Shown: positions 1 through 6,904, counted from the stretch's first letter. The stretch is DNA of 7,877 nt from Fusobacteriaceae bacterium (GCA_016938425.1 JAFGUR010000169.1:1-7877), one strand, 5' to 3'. Numbers and translations: made by a program. The notes: generated by a model not told the origin, from the letters alone.

Positions 1-35
1 ATCATATTTTTCACCTACTTTTTTTGTATGGAAAA

Positions 36-53
36 AGGACCCCTAGGGGTCCT
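36..53 (-). terminator. Rho-independent terminator of the HU gene
   Basis: The 18 bases at 36-53 form a perfect palindrome: AGGACCCC and its complement around a central TA. Read on the minus strand, the hairpin starts 4 bases after the HU stop codon and is followed by a run of five T, and a second long T-run lies further on at about 15-25. No comparable T-run follows on the plus strand, so it serves the minus-strand operon. Confidence 0.9.
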
Positions 54-57
54 CTAA

Positions 58-333
58 TTATTTATTTACTTTATCAGCTAAAAGTTTTCCAACTTTAAAT
101 TTTACTACTTTTCTTGAAGGTATCATTGTTTCTACACCAGTTTTAGGATTTCTACCTATTCTTTCTTTTGTTATTCTAGTTTCGAATGATCCCCATCCAA
201 TAAATTGAACTGTTCCGTCATTAGAAAGTGTATCTTCAACAATATTTAGAAATGAATCTAAATGTATTAAAGCATCTTTTTTGCTAACTCCAGTTTTTTC
301 TGCATATTTTTCAACGAATTCTTTTTTTGTCAT
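58..333 (-). CDS. hup: HU-family DNA-binding protein
   Basis: This is a 91-residue histone-like nucleoid protein, the usual length for HU/IHF subunits. Such proteins act as dimers that bend and compact DNA in the cytoplasm. An N-terminal helical dimerisation part (1-40) is followed by the GWGSF turn (46-50). Next come the beta-arm with its GRNPKTG tip (60-66), including the intercalating-type proline at 63, and the closing IPSRKVVKFKVGK segment (71-83). The ATG is preceded by AAGGAGG at 339-345 with good spacing. The gene lies 66 bases after the deacetylase gene, but a near-consensus promoter sits in that gap, so it is probably transcribed both on its own and by read-through. A strong hairpin terminator follows the stop codon. 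The family is certain; HU versus IHF-like target specificity cannot be told from the sequence. Confidence 0.97.
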   Translation of the reverse strand: MTKKEFVEKYAEKTGVSKKDALIHLDSFLNIVEDTLSNDGTVQFIGWGSFETRITKERIGRNPKTGVETMIPSRKVVKFKVGKLLADKVNK

Positions 334-367
334 TGTATCCTCCTTAAATATCTTGTACCGAGTTAAA

Positions 368-396
368 ATTATACAGCTTTTTCAATGATTTGTAAA
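368..396 (-). promoter_or_regulatory. Sigma-70-type promoter for the HU gene
   Basis: Read on the minus strand, TTTACA (391-396) is followed by a 17-base spacer and a perfect TATAAT (368-373). Transcription should start near position 361, giving a leader of about 28 bases that contains the AAGGAGG ribosome site. The -35 box begins only 4 bases after the deacetylase stop codon. HU can therefore be made at high level independently of the upstream operon. Confidence 0.85.
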
Positions 397-399
397 GCA

Positions 400-1305
400 T
401 TATTCTAAAATTTCACTAACAAAAATAAGTCTTATCCCTGAATTTTCTATCAGTTCTTTCTTATTCTTTAAAGCTTCTACCATATTTTTATGAAAATGCC
501 CAATAACTAAAACTTTTTTTCTTTTCCTAGCTATTTCCATTGATTTTTCAATTTCTTTCTCTATATCTTCTACCTTTTTACTATTATCTAAAAACCTTAT
601 ACATTCTGCTGTAGAAATCCCCATTTCTTTAGCTTTACTAAAACCTTTTGAATTCCCTATTGTCTTACTATCCACATAAAACATACCTTTTTCTTTTGCA
701 ATTGATAAAACATTTGTCATTGCCCTATCTGAACTTGTAAACTTAGAACCCATGTGATTATTAAAACCTTTAACATATCCTACATTATCTAAAGCTTTTA
801 AAAAAATATCTTCAATTTCTTCTTTACTCATACTTTCTCTAAGTAAATTTTTAGTATTACTATTTGTTTTTTCATCAGAACCTTCCATTGGCAAATGTAA
901 AAGAACTGTGTAACCTCTACTACTAAAAAATTCATTTGTTTCTTTTGATTTAGATAAATATGGAATTATCGCAAAACTAAGAGGCATTCCCAACTTTTCA
1001 AATTCTCTAGCAAGTTCTAAACTATTTCCAGAATCATCAATTAATATTGCCATTTCCCCTTGAAAATCTTTTTTTAGATGAATTTTCTCTTTTTCATCTT
1101 TAGGCTTTTCAAATTCTCTTTTCATTTCAGAATCTTTTTCTTTTTTCATTGGAGGTGGCAAAGGTCTAAAACTAGAATCATTTGTATTTATATTGATAAC
1201 TTTAATATCATCATCCTTACTTTTAGTAACTTTATATAATGTAGCTCCTGCTAACATTCCTACTAAAAATATTAATAAATATGGTATTAATTTCTTTATT
1301 TTCAT
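400..1305 (-). CDS. Divergent polysaccharide deacetylase, membrane-anchored
   Basis: This 301-residue protein has an N-terminal signal anchor (about 7-24). A charged, proline-containing linker follows (about 25-80), then a domain of the divergent polysaccharide deacetylase type (YibQ/DUF610). Visible motifs are AILIDDSG (86-93), HLPMEG (137-142), GFNNHMGS (180-187), DSKT (212-215) and IGHFH (268-272). They supply Asp and His residues suited to metal binding and catalysis in the NodB-like barrel fold. It should act on the outer face of the inner membrane; the natural substrate is not established for this family, so cell-wall or other glycan deacetylation is an inference. The start is 8 bases after the cmk stop, with a GGGGGA ribosome site touching that stop, which suggests coupled translation. 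The linker is unusually rich in Lys and Glu. Confidence 0.9.
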   Translation of the reverse strand: MKIKKLIPYLLIFLVGMLAGATLYKVTKSKDDDIKVININTNDSSFRPLPPPMKKEKDSEMKREFEKPKDEKEKIHLKKDFQGEMAILIDDSGNSLELAREFEKLGMPLSFAIIPYLSKSKETNEFFSSRGYTVLLHLPMEGSDEKTNSNTKNLLRESMSKEEIEDIFLKALDNVGYVKGFNNHMGSKFTSSDRAMTNVLSIAKEKGMFYVDSKTIGNSKGFSKAKEMGISTAECIRFLDNSKKVEDIEKEIEKSMEIARKRKKVLVIGHFHKNMVEALKNKKELIENSGIRLIFVSEILE

Positions 1306-1313
1306 AAATCCCC

Positions 1314-1970
1314 CTAAAATAAATTATCAACTAATTCCACTATTTTATTTGAAACTTCATCAATAGACATAGAGCTAGTGTCCACTAATACTGCATCTTC
1401 TGCTTGAAGAAGGGGTGACTCTTCTCTAGTGCTGTCCATTTTATCTCTTTTAATTATTTCATCCAAAACTTCTTGATAGCTAATATTAATTCCTTTGCTT
1501 TCAAATTCTTTTACCCTTCTTTTAGCTCTTTCCTCTGAGCTTGCCACTAAAAACACTTTCAACTGTGCATTTGGAAATACAACTGTTCCAATGTCTCTTC
1601 CATCTAAAATAACATTTTTCCCTTGAGAAATTTCTCTTTGAAGTCTCACTAACTCTTCTCTAACTTCCTTTATTGCAGCTACCTTACTCACATTACTAGT
1701 AACTTCTACCCCTCTTATCTCTTCACTTACATCTTCATTTCCCAAGTAAAACTTATCTTTTTCAATATTAAGCTTTATATTTTTTAAAAGGTCAACTATT
1801 TCTTCTTTATTTTCAACATTAACATTTTTCTTTATTGTAGCCAAAGTTACCATTCTATACATTGCTCCAGTATCCAAATAAGTAAAACCTTTCTTTTTTG
1901 CAACTATTTTTGATATTGTACTTTTCCCACTTCCTGCTGGTCCATCTATTGCAACAATAAAATCTTTCAT
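1314..1970 (-). CDS. cmk: Cytidylate kinase (CMP/dCMP kinase)
   Basis: This 218-residue enzyme transfers phosphate from ATP to CMP or dCMP, feeding CTP and dCTP pools. It is close to the usual bacterial length of about 220. The sequence shows the P-loop GPAGSGKST (10-18) and DTGAMYR (33-39). It also shows the CMP-binding region around EIRGVEVTSNVSKVA (84-98), the conserved LDGRDIGTVVFP (122-133), and the lid and C-terminal signature RDKMDSTREESPL (175-187). The ATG follows a GGAGG site at 1975-1979. The gene lies 89 bases after prmA; that gap has TTGAAC- and TATAAG-like boxes but no well-spaced promoter, so co-transcription with prmA is likely. The next gene starts 8 bases after the TAG stop. 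In many bacteria cmk neighbours translation genes, but here the neighbour is the deacetylase. Confidence 0.97.
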   Translation of the reverse strand: MKDFIVAIDGPAGSGKSTISKIVAKKKGFTYLDTGAMYRMVTLATIKKNVNVENKEEIVDLLKNIKLNIEKDKFYLGNEDVSEEIRGVEVTSNVSKVAAIKEVREELVRLQREISQGKNVILDGRDIGTVVFPNAQLKVFLVASSEERAKRRVKEFESKGINISYQEVLDEIIKRDKMDSTREESPLLQAEDAVLVDTSSMSIDEVSNKIVELVDNLF

Positions 1971-2059
1971 TTTTCCTCCAATTATTTAATCTTCTAGCTT
2001 ATTGTAAAATTTCAACAGTTTGATTTCACTCTTATACAAATAATTTTTCGTTCAACTAT

Positions 2060-2989
2060 CTATTTAATCTTCACTACTATTGAAACCCATTCTTTTTCCT
2101 CTAAAATTTCTAATGGTTCTAATCCAATTTCTTTACATTTTTGTAATACTAAATCCTTTTTGTCCTCAATAATTCCAGATAAAATTAAAATTCCATCTTT
2201 ATCCATAACTTTAAAAATATCTTTTAATAAAAGTAAAATTACATCTGCAAGTATATTTGCTACAACTACATCAAATTTTTTCTCTTCTACCACATCTAGC
2301 AAATTTCCAACTAATACTTTTGTATTTAATTGGCTAACATTATTTAATTCCAAATTTTCTTTAGCTACTTCACAGGCATCAGAATCAATGTCTACTCCAT
2401 AAATTTCTTTAGCTCCCAATTTACTTGCTGCAATCATTAGTATTCCTGAACCTGTCCCTACATCTATTACACTGTGATTTTCTTTTATATATTTTTCCAT
2501 GTTTCTAATACACAGATAAGTAGTAGGATGTGTCCCTGTTCCAAAGGCTCTTCCTGGGTCAAGGTCTATAACCAACTCATTTTCTTCTTTTTCATACTCT
2601 CTCCAAGTAGGTTTCACAACAAATCTATCACTAATTTTGGTAGTAAAAACATATTTTTTCCAATTATCCACATAATCTTCATCATCTAAGTCATAAAAAT
2701 CAATGGAATATAATACATCTTCTCTATCTTTAAAAAATTCTAAAAATCTTTCTGAAATCAATTGTTCTCTTCTTTTAGCATAAGCATTTTTCGGAAAATA
2801 TGCTGTAACAGCCAATTCATTAGTCAAAAAATCCTTTTCATCTTTATAGAAATCTAATATATTTCTTTCCATTGGCTCATCAATTTTTACTCCACTTATT
2901 CCAAATTCATGAAATAAAGAAATAATTTCATTCTTCACAATTTCTATATTATCTGCATCAAAAATGACTTTAACTTCTGTTAACTCCAT
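2060..2989 (-). CDS. prmA: Ribosomal protein L11 methyltransferase
   Basis: This 309-residue cytosolic SAM-dependent methyltransferase is expected to trimethylate ribosomal protein L11. The N-terminal part (1-110) is the L11-recognition region. The catalytic domain carries the PrmA signature DPGRAFGTGTHPTT (144-157), SAM motif I VIDVGTGSGI (174-183), the acidic loop GVDID (198-202) and the VVANIL motif (242-247). The length matches the family. The start codon lies inside the 3' end of the zinc-ribbon gene, and its ribosome site AAGGAGG (2996-3002) is also within that gene. The two genes overlap by 20 bases in different frames, so translation is probably coupled. The order zinc-ribbon protein, prmA, cmk suggests one housekeeping transcript. 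Confidence 0.96.
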   Translation of the reverse strand: MELTEVKVIFDADNIEIVKNEIISLFHEFGISGVKIDEPMERNILDFYKDEKDFLTNELAVTAYFPKNAYAKRREQLISERFLEFFKDREDVLYSIDFYDLDDEDYVDNWKKYVFTTKISDRFVVKPTWREYEKEENELVIDLDPGRAFGTGTHPTTYLCIRNMEKYIKENHSVIDVGTGSGILMIAASKLGAKEIYGVDIDSDACEVAKENLELNNVSQLNTKVLVGNLLDVVEEKKFDVVVANILADVILLLLKDIFKVMDKDGILILSGIIEDKKDLVLQKCKEIGLEPLEILEEKEWVSIVVKIK

Positions 2990-3389
2990 TTTTTACCTCC
3001 TTAAAATTACTTATATACACTAAAATTGCACCTATAATTACCATAAAACTTAAAAAATAAAGAGGTTTTTTATCATATTTAGTCACACTATTTTGACCCA
3101 AAAATAAAAATAAAAAGACAAACCATGAAACTGGAAAAAATATGGCGCTATAGAAATAAGAACATGCTTTAAATAATCTTTCACTTTGCAACTGAAAAGT
3201 TCCTGGCACTAATAAATACAATGTAAAACTTTCTGGTATCAAACTATATTCTTTCTCTTCATCTTTTTGAAATATTTTTTCTTCATCAATATTTAAAAGC
3301 TCAAGGCTACATTTTTTACAGTAAAAAATCTTTTCTGGATTTTTTGAAAAAACATCTATTTCTTTTCCACATCTTACACAATTTCTCAT
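2970..3389 (-). CDS. Zinc-ribbon protein with two membrane segments
   Basis: This is a 139-residue protein of unknown role. An N-terminal zinc ribbon holds two CxxC pairs (C4/C7 and C24/C27). An acidic linker (about 34-50) and a middle region (51-75) follow, then two hydrophobic segments (about 78-98 and 110-127) separated by a short polar loop with KYDKK. The layout suggests a small inner-membrane protein with a cytosolic metal-binding head. The ATG has an AAGGAGG site (3398-3404). Its last 20 bases overlap the start of prmA and contain the prmA ribosome site. No clear promoter was found in the 184 bases upstream. I do not recognise a named family beyond the zinc ribbon; a function linked to PrmA is suggested only by position. 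Confidence 0.85.
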   Translation of the reverse strand: MRNCVRCGKEIDVFSKNPEKIFYCKKCSLELLNIDEEKIFQKDEEKEYSLIPESFTLYLLVPGTFQLQSERLFKACSYFYSAIFFPVSWFVFLFLFLGQNSVTKYDKKPLYFLSFMVIIGAILVYISNFKEVKNGVNRS

Positions 3390-3450
3390 AATTTTATCCT
3401 CCTTTTCGTTTTCATATTAACTCATTTGTATTTTTCTTTAAGAGTGGAAA

Positions 3451-3478
3451 ACTAAAAGTTCAAAATTTATACTTTAGT
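3451..3478 (-). terminator. Possible weak terminator downstream of the YmdB-like gene
   Basis: On the minus strand ACTAAAGT pairs with ACTTTTAGT (one bulged T) across an 11-base loop, followed by four T. The stem is short and AT-rich and lies about 95 bases after the stop codon of the metallophosphoesterase gene. A second short inverted repeat, AGTAG/CTACT, is at 3502-3520 and lacks a T-run. Both sit in the 184-base gap before the zinc-ribbon gene, where transcription presumably stops and restarts. I see no convincing promoter in the gap. Confidence 0.3.
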
Positions 3479-3573
3479 CTCCCACAAAAGAAATAAGATT
3501 AAGTAGAAAATTTTGCTACTCTAACAGTAAAAATTCTCTTTTTCTTCAACCGTAAAATCAAATACTAACTTCA

Positions 3574-4353
3574 CTATATTTCATCTATTGATAAATTTAA
3601 TCTTTGAATACTTTTACATAATCCTTTGTCATCAATTTCAATTTCTAATCCATTTATTCTAATGTTCTCTGTTGCTACTTCAAACCTTGATGGCAATGAT
3701 GTCAAAAACTTAGGAAGAACTGTCTCTATACTCATCCCAATGATTCCATCATGGGCTCCTGTCATTCCTACATCATTAATAAATCCTGTCCCTTTTTTTA
3801 ATATTCTGTCATCTGCAGTTTGAATATGTGTATGTGTTCCGTAAACTAGTGAAACTCTACCATCCAAATACCAACCCATTGCTAATTTTTCGGAAGTAGC
3901 TTCTCCATGAAAATCAACAATTATATTTTTCGTTTCTTGTCTTATTTCTTCAATTATCTCTTCTACCCTATCAAAAGGTGAATCTACTTCTGGCATAAAT
4001 ACTCTTCCTTGTAGATTAATTACAGCAACTTTTTCACCAAGTTTATTTTCCTTTATAACATAACCAAATCCCGGAACTCCTTTTGGATAATTATAAGGTC
4101 TAAGAATACTATTATTTTCATCTAAATATGTATATAATTCTCTTTTATCCCAGATATGATTACCACTAGTAATAACATCTACCCCTTCTAAGAAAAATTC
4201 ATCAGCTATTTTAGGCGTAATTCCAAATCCTGCTGCTGCATTTTCTCCATTTACTATAATAAAATCATAGTCTTTTTTTCTTTTTTTCAAATAATTTTGC
4301 ATGGCAGTTCTCCCTGGACTACCCATTACATCTCCTATAATTAAAACTTTCAT
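3574..4353 (-). CDS. ymdB: YmdB-family metallophosphoesterase
   Basis: This is a 259-residue protein of the YmdB/TIGR00282 metallophosphoesterase family, close to the usual length of about 260-265. The B. subtilis member is a phosphodiesterase active on 2',3'-cyclic nucleotides and influences biofilm formation and RNA turnover; the same chemistry here is inferred from homology. The dinuclear metal-site residues are all visible: D8 in IGDVMGSPGR, NGEN (35-38), GNH (64-66), DFHGE (147-151) and GTHTH (172-176). There is no signal peptide or membrane segment, so it is cytosolic. The ATG follows an AAAGGAAA-type ribosome site. It is the first minus-strand gene after the divergent intergenic region and has its own promoter with an extended -10. 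A 184-base gap separates it from the next gene downstream, so it may be a single-gene unit. Confidence 0.93.
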   Translation of the reverse strand: MKVLIIGDVMGSPGRTAMQNYLKKRKKDYDFIIVNGENAAAGFGITPKIADEFFLEGVDVITSGNHIWDKRELYTYLDENNSILRPYNYPKGVPGFGYVIKENKLGEKVAVINLQGRVFMPEVDSPFDRVEEIIEEIRQETKNIIVDFHGEATSEKLAMGWYLDGRVSLVYGTHTHIQTADDRILKKGTGFINDVGMTGAHDGIIGMSIETVLPKFLTSLPSRFEVATENIRINGLEIEIDDKGLCKSIQRLNLSIDEI

Positions 4354-4399
4354 TTGTTTCCTTTCTATTATTAAAACGTTATTTATTTACAGTCTTTAC

Positions 4400-4428
4400 A
4401 TTATAACATAATTTGTCTAATTTGGAAA
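4400..4428 (-). promoter_or_regulatory. Promoter of the YmdB-like gene
   Basis: On the minus strand TTTCCA (4423-4428; 4 of 6 consensus matches) is followed by a 17-base spacer and a perfect TATAAT (4400-4405). The spacer ends in TGT, giving an extended -10 (TGnTATAAT). Transcription should begin near 4393, about 40 bases upstream of the ATG. Confidence 0.75.
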
Positions 4429-4429
4429 T

Positions 4430-4628
4430 TATCATAAAAAAATTTGAATAAAATTCTTTAACCTTAAGGAAATTGCTTAGTATAGACTTTTGGCTCAAGT
4501 ATAAGTGGAATAGATATAAATACCAAAGCTGTAGAAAAATAAAGAGTCTGAAAGCCCTACAAAACTTTATTTTTAAGTTAACGAAAAATCGAGTAAAAAA
4601 TATAGAAAATGGATTGGGTAGAAAAATG
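4430..4628. other. Intergenic stretch between divergent genes, with an inverted repeat
   Basis: The divergent gap runs from 4354 to 4689; this is the part between the two promoters. It holds a perfect 10-bp inverted repeat, AAAAATAAAG (4535-4544) and CTTTATTTTT (4565-4574), around a 20-base loop. That could be an AT-rich hairpin or the end of a short transcript. An open frame of 62 codons runs through 4473-4661 from a TTG start, preceded by AAGGAAA. Its product (for example KIKSLKALQNF) has no recognised motif and its frame covers the TPR promoter, so I do not call it a gene. A decayed coding remnant or an unannotated small RNA is possible. Confidence 0.4.
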
Positions 4629-4657
4629 TTGACTTATACATATGTATATAATATAGT
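4629..4657 (+). promoter_or_regulatory. Promoter of the TPR gene with a palindromic spacer
   Basis: TTGACT (4629-4634; 5 of 6 consensus) is followed by exactly 17 bases and TATAGT (4652-4657; 5 of 6). A second TATAAT at 4647-4652 would give a 12-base spacer, which is too short. The spacer contains the perfect 14-bp palindrome TATACATATGTATA (4635-4648), placed where a dimeric repressor would block RNA polymerase. The start site should be near 4664, with a leader of about 25 bases. Confidence 0.8.
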
Positions 4658-4674
4658 ATGAAAAGACTGAATTA

Positions 4675-4681
4675 AAAGGAG
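4675..4681 (+). promoter_or_regulatory. Ribosome binding site that favours the second ATG
   Basis: AAAGGAG ends at 4681. The ATG at 4684 would be only 2 bases away, while the ATG at 4690 is 8 bases away, a normal spacing. The second ATG also gives a typical MKK signal-peptide start. Confidence 0.7.
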
Positions 4682-4689
4682 AGATGAAC

Positions 4690-5364
4690 ATGAAAAAATT
4701 GGCACTGCTTTTTACACTATTATGTACATTTACATTTGGAGCAACTATTAACGAACTTAATAAGTCTATTGTTGATAATTACAACAATAAAAATTTTAAG
4801 CAAGTAAAAAAGGATTCTAAAGATTTACTAGACCTTGATGAAAATTCTTTTATTGGACACAAATATCTTGGCTTATATTATTTCGAAGATAAAGATTATA
4901 AAAAATCTTATAAAGAGCTAGAAAAAGCTATGAATATTAATAATTCAGATGAAGAAGTATTAAATAAACTAATCGACGCTTATTATGAAGAACATAAAGA
5001 ATCTAATGCAATAAATATTGCTAAAAGATTAGTAGAATTAAACCCAAATGATTCTGATAAAATGGTTTTACTTTCTCAAATATACTTTGATAGCCGTAAA
5101 TTTGAAGAATCGATAGATACTTGCTGGAAAGCTGTTGAAATGAATCCTAAAAATGCTAACGCATATAATTGGAGAGGGGATATTTCCTTTAAAGTTTATC
5201 AATTTAAAGTTGCTATAGATGATTATACAAAAGCAATTGAACTAGACCCAACAAATCCTTTATATTATAAAAATAGAGGATTTGCAAAAGGATGCTTAAA
5301 GGATAAAGATGGTATGAATGCAGATTATAAAATAGCAAAAGAATTAGAAAATCAAAAAAAATAA
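4690..5364 (+). CDS. Exported TPR-repeat protein
   Basis: This 224-residue protein (226 if the upstream ATG at 4684 is used) starts with a signal peptide, MKKLALLFTLLCTFTFGA. The cysteine in it is not in a good lipobox, so cleavage by signal peptidase I after about residue 18 is more likely. The rest consists of tetratricopeptide repeats. Clear units run at about 55-83 (GHKYLGLYYFEDKDYKKSY), 122-155 (ending KAVEMNPKN) and 156-189 (ending KAIELDPTNP), with weaker ones between. TPR arrays mediate protein-protein contacts; a periplasmic or envelope scaffold role is inferred. It has its own promoter with a palindromic spacer and a terminator right after the stop. The next gene also encodes an exported repeat protein with a similar signal peptide, and the two may work in the same compartment. 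No enzymatic motif is visible. Confidence 0.88.
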   Translation: MKKLALLFTLLCTFTFGATINELNKSIVDNYNNKNFKQVKKDSKDLLDLDENSFIGHKYLGLYYFEDKDYKKSYKELEKAMNINNSDEEVLNKLIDAYYEEHKESNAINIAKRLVELNPNDSDKMVLLSQIYFDSRKFEESIDTCWKAVEMNPKNANAYNWRGDISFKVYQFKVAIDDYTKAIELDPTNPLYYKNRGFAKGCLKDKDGMNADYKIAKELENQKK

Positions 5365-5371
5365 GAATATT

Positions 5372-5409
5372 GAACCTACTCGATTCTTATAAAGTCTTGT
5401 AGGTTTTTT
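5372..5409 (+). terminator. Terminator after the TPR gene, with a competing fold
   Basis: AACCTAC (5373-5379) pairs with GTAGGTT (5399-5405), with an inner GATT/AGTC pairing, and ends in TTTTTT (5404-5409). A second 8-bp perfect stem, ATAAGAAT (5361-5368) with ATTCTTAT (5383-5390), includes the TPR stop codon and encloses the left arm of the terminator. The two can compete or together form a pseudoknot. Only 31 bases remain before the next start codon. Confidence 0.75.
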
Positions 5410-5440
5410 AATTATACAAAGATAAAAGGGAGAAATTAAG

Positions 5441-6904
5441 ATGAAAAAAATATTGGCAATATTATTTGTACTATGCTCTACTTATACATTTTCAGAAATA
5501 TTACTTAGTGGATTAAAATATAAAGATGGTTTATATTATGAAAAAGGTTCTAGTATTCCATATACAGGAGTAAGGGAAATGTATGCTCATGGATTTAGAG
5601 TTTTTACAATAGAAAATGGATTTTTAATAGATTTTAAAATTTATGATACACCAAAAAAAAATTATTTGGAAGAAGAAACCATATATAATCATGGGAAAGA
5701 AATTGAAAAAATAAAGTATGCAGATAAAGGGAAAAAAATAGTTTATCATATGGCAACAGAAAATGGAATAAGATATGAAAAAGGATTTTTTAAAAATGGG
5801 GATTTAAGTGAGGAAGCATATTTTGATAAAGATGGGCACCTAATTGGAGAAGGATATAAGTATTATGAAAATGGGAAAATTAAAGAAAAAAAAATAGACA
5901 ACATAGAAAATGGGACTATCACAATAACATCGTATTACAAGAATGGAATAATTTCTTCTGAAAGAGAGAAAACTTTTGGATACATGGATAAATCATTGAA
6001 AGAATATGGGAAAAATGGGAAAATAAGTTATGAAAGAAGAGATGGAATAAAGATATTCTACAATAAAGATGGTATTATTGAGTCAAGTCAAACAGATAAA
6101 GATTCTCAAGGGAATTATGTTATAAAAGAATATGATAAAGATGGTAAATTGAAATATACAAGAGAATTTATTAATGATATAGAAACTTGTTATATTGGAG
6201 ATACAAAGCAATTATTTACAGGGAAAATTAGAAAATATGATGGGAAAATAATAGGATTTAGAAAACCTGTATTAAAATGTAAATATGTTAACGGATTACT
6301 TGAAGGAAAATATAAAGAATATAGAGAGGGAGAACCTTCTCTAAAAGTTAATTATGTAAATGGGAAAAAAGAAGGTAATATGTGGGAAAGTGGATATGGC
6401 AGTTACAGCAATACTCCCTATGTAAATAATAAAAAAGAGGGAGTAGAAATGTATTATTCTTATAATAGTTATTATAAGAAATATTACATTCACCATAAAA
6501 CTACTTATAGCAATAATATGAAAAATGGAGAATCGATATATTATAATTTTATTGGAGAACAATCTTCGAAGACTATTTATAAAAATGATTTAGAAGATGG
6601 TGAGTATATTAGATATATAAATGGTAAAATTGATACAAAAGGGCAATATAAAGATGGGAAAAGAGAAGGAGACTTTATAGAATATTACTCAAATGGAAAT
6701 AAAGAAAAAACTTATTCTTATAAAGATGGGAAAAGGGAAGGCGTAGAAAATTTTTATCATGAAAATGGTAATTTGAAGCAAACATGTAATTGGATTAATG
6801 ACTATCTTGAAGGAAAATCTTATATTTATGATAAAGATGGCGAACTAATAGATATAAAATTCTATAACCACTTAAAAGGAATACCAGAAGACGTAGAATA
6901 TTAA
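5441..6904 (+). CDS. Exported MORN-2 repeat protein (YwqK-like)
   Basis: This 487-residue protein opens with a signal peptide (MKKILAILFVLCSTYTFS, cleavage near 18-19). The rest is made of MORN-2-type repeats of roughly 20-25 residues with the pattern Y-x-N/D-G-K-x-E/K-x-x-x-x-Y. Examples are KYYENGKIKEK (140-150), EYDKDGKLKYT (230-240), VNYVNGKKEG (303-312) and a near-identical tandem pair. That pair starts YKDGKREG at 403 and again at 427, a 24-residue (72-base) period. Such proteins are often named 'YwqK-family antitoxin' by automatic annotation, but the signal peptide and absence of a toxin partner argue for an envelope or secreted protein. The function is unknown. The ATG follows a GGGAG site (5428-5432). 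The terminator just upstream leaves little room for a promoter, so expression probably depends on read-through from the TPR gene or a promoter I cannot see. A strong terminator follows. Confidence 0.88.
   Translation: MKKILAILFVLCSTYTFSEILLSGLKYKDGLYYEKGSSIPYTGVREMYAHGFRVFTIENGFLIDFKIYDTPKKNYLEEETIYNHGKEIEKIKYADKGKKIVYHMATENGIRYEKGFFKNGDLSEEAYFDKDGHLIGEGYKYYENGKIKEKKIDNIENGTITITSYYKNGIISSEREKTFGYMDKSLKEYGKNGKISYERRDGIKIFYNKDGIIESSQTDKDSQGNYVIKEYDKDGKLKYTREFINDIETCYIGDTKQLFTGKIRKYDGKIIGFRKPVLKCKYVNGLLEGKYKEYREGEPSLKVNYVNGKKEGNMWESGYGSYSNTPYVNNKKEGVEMYYSYNSYYKKYYIHHKTTYSNNMKNGESIYYNFIGEQSSKTIYKNDLEDGEYIRYINGKIDTKGQYKDGKREGDFIEYYSNGNKEKTYSYKDGKREGVENFYHENGNLKQTCNWINDYLEGKSYIYDKDGELIDIKFYNHLKGIPEDVEY
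6647..6790 (+). repeat. 72-base tandem coding repeat in the MORN-2 gene
   Basis: TATAAAGATGGGAAAAG begins at 6647 and recurs at 6719, exactly 72 bases apart, followed in both copies by GAAGG after one differing stretch. Each copy encodes a 24-residue unit (YKDGKREG ... Y-x-x-NGN). It is the best-preserved pair of repeats and points to recent duplication or gene conversion; older repeats in the gene have diverged. Confidence 0.7.

Noticed and set aside
2160..2689. Two plus-strand open frames (2160-2402 and 2474-2689) opposite prmA
   Set aside because: They lie wholly inside prmA on the other strand. Their Ser/Phe/Ile-rich products are typical of the antisense of AT-rich genes.
3626..3823. Plus-strand open frame opposite the YmdB-like gene
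   Set aside because: It is antisense to a well-supported conserved gene and has no ribosome site or motif.
4473..4661. 62-codon plus-strand open frame from a TTG start
   Set aside because: It has a rare start codon and no recognisable motif, and it runs through the TPR promoter. I treat it as chance or a remnant.
6341..6562. Minus-strand open frame with a hydrophobic product inside the MORN-2 gene
   Set aside because: Its hydrophobicity comes from reading the complement of Lys/Asn/Tyr-rich repeats, and it is fully covered by the real gene.
6647..6790. Short direct repeats considered as a CRISPR array
   Set aside because: The repeats are in frame, encode MORN-2 units and have no unique spacers between identical repeats.
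5441..6904. MORN-2 protein as the antitoxin of the downstream AbiGi-like gene
   Set aside because: A strong terminator separates them and the MORN-2 protein has a signal peptide, so the two are unlikely to act together in the cytoplasm.
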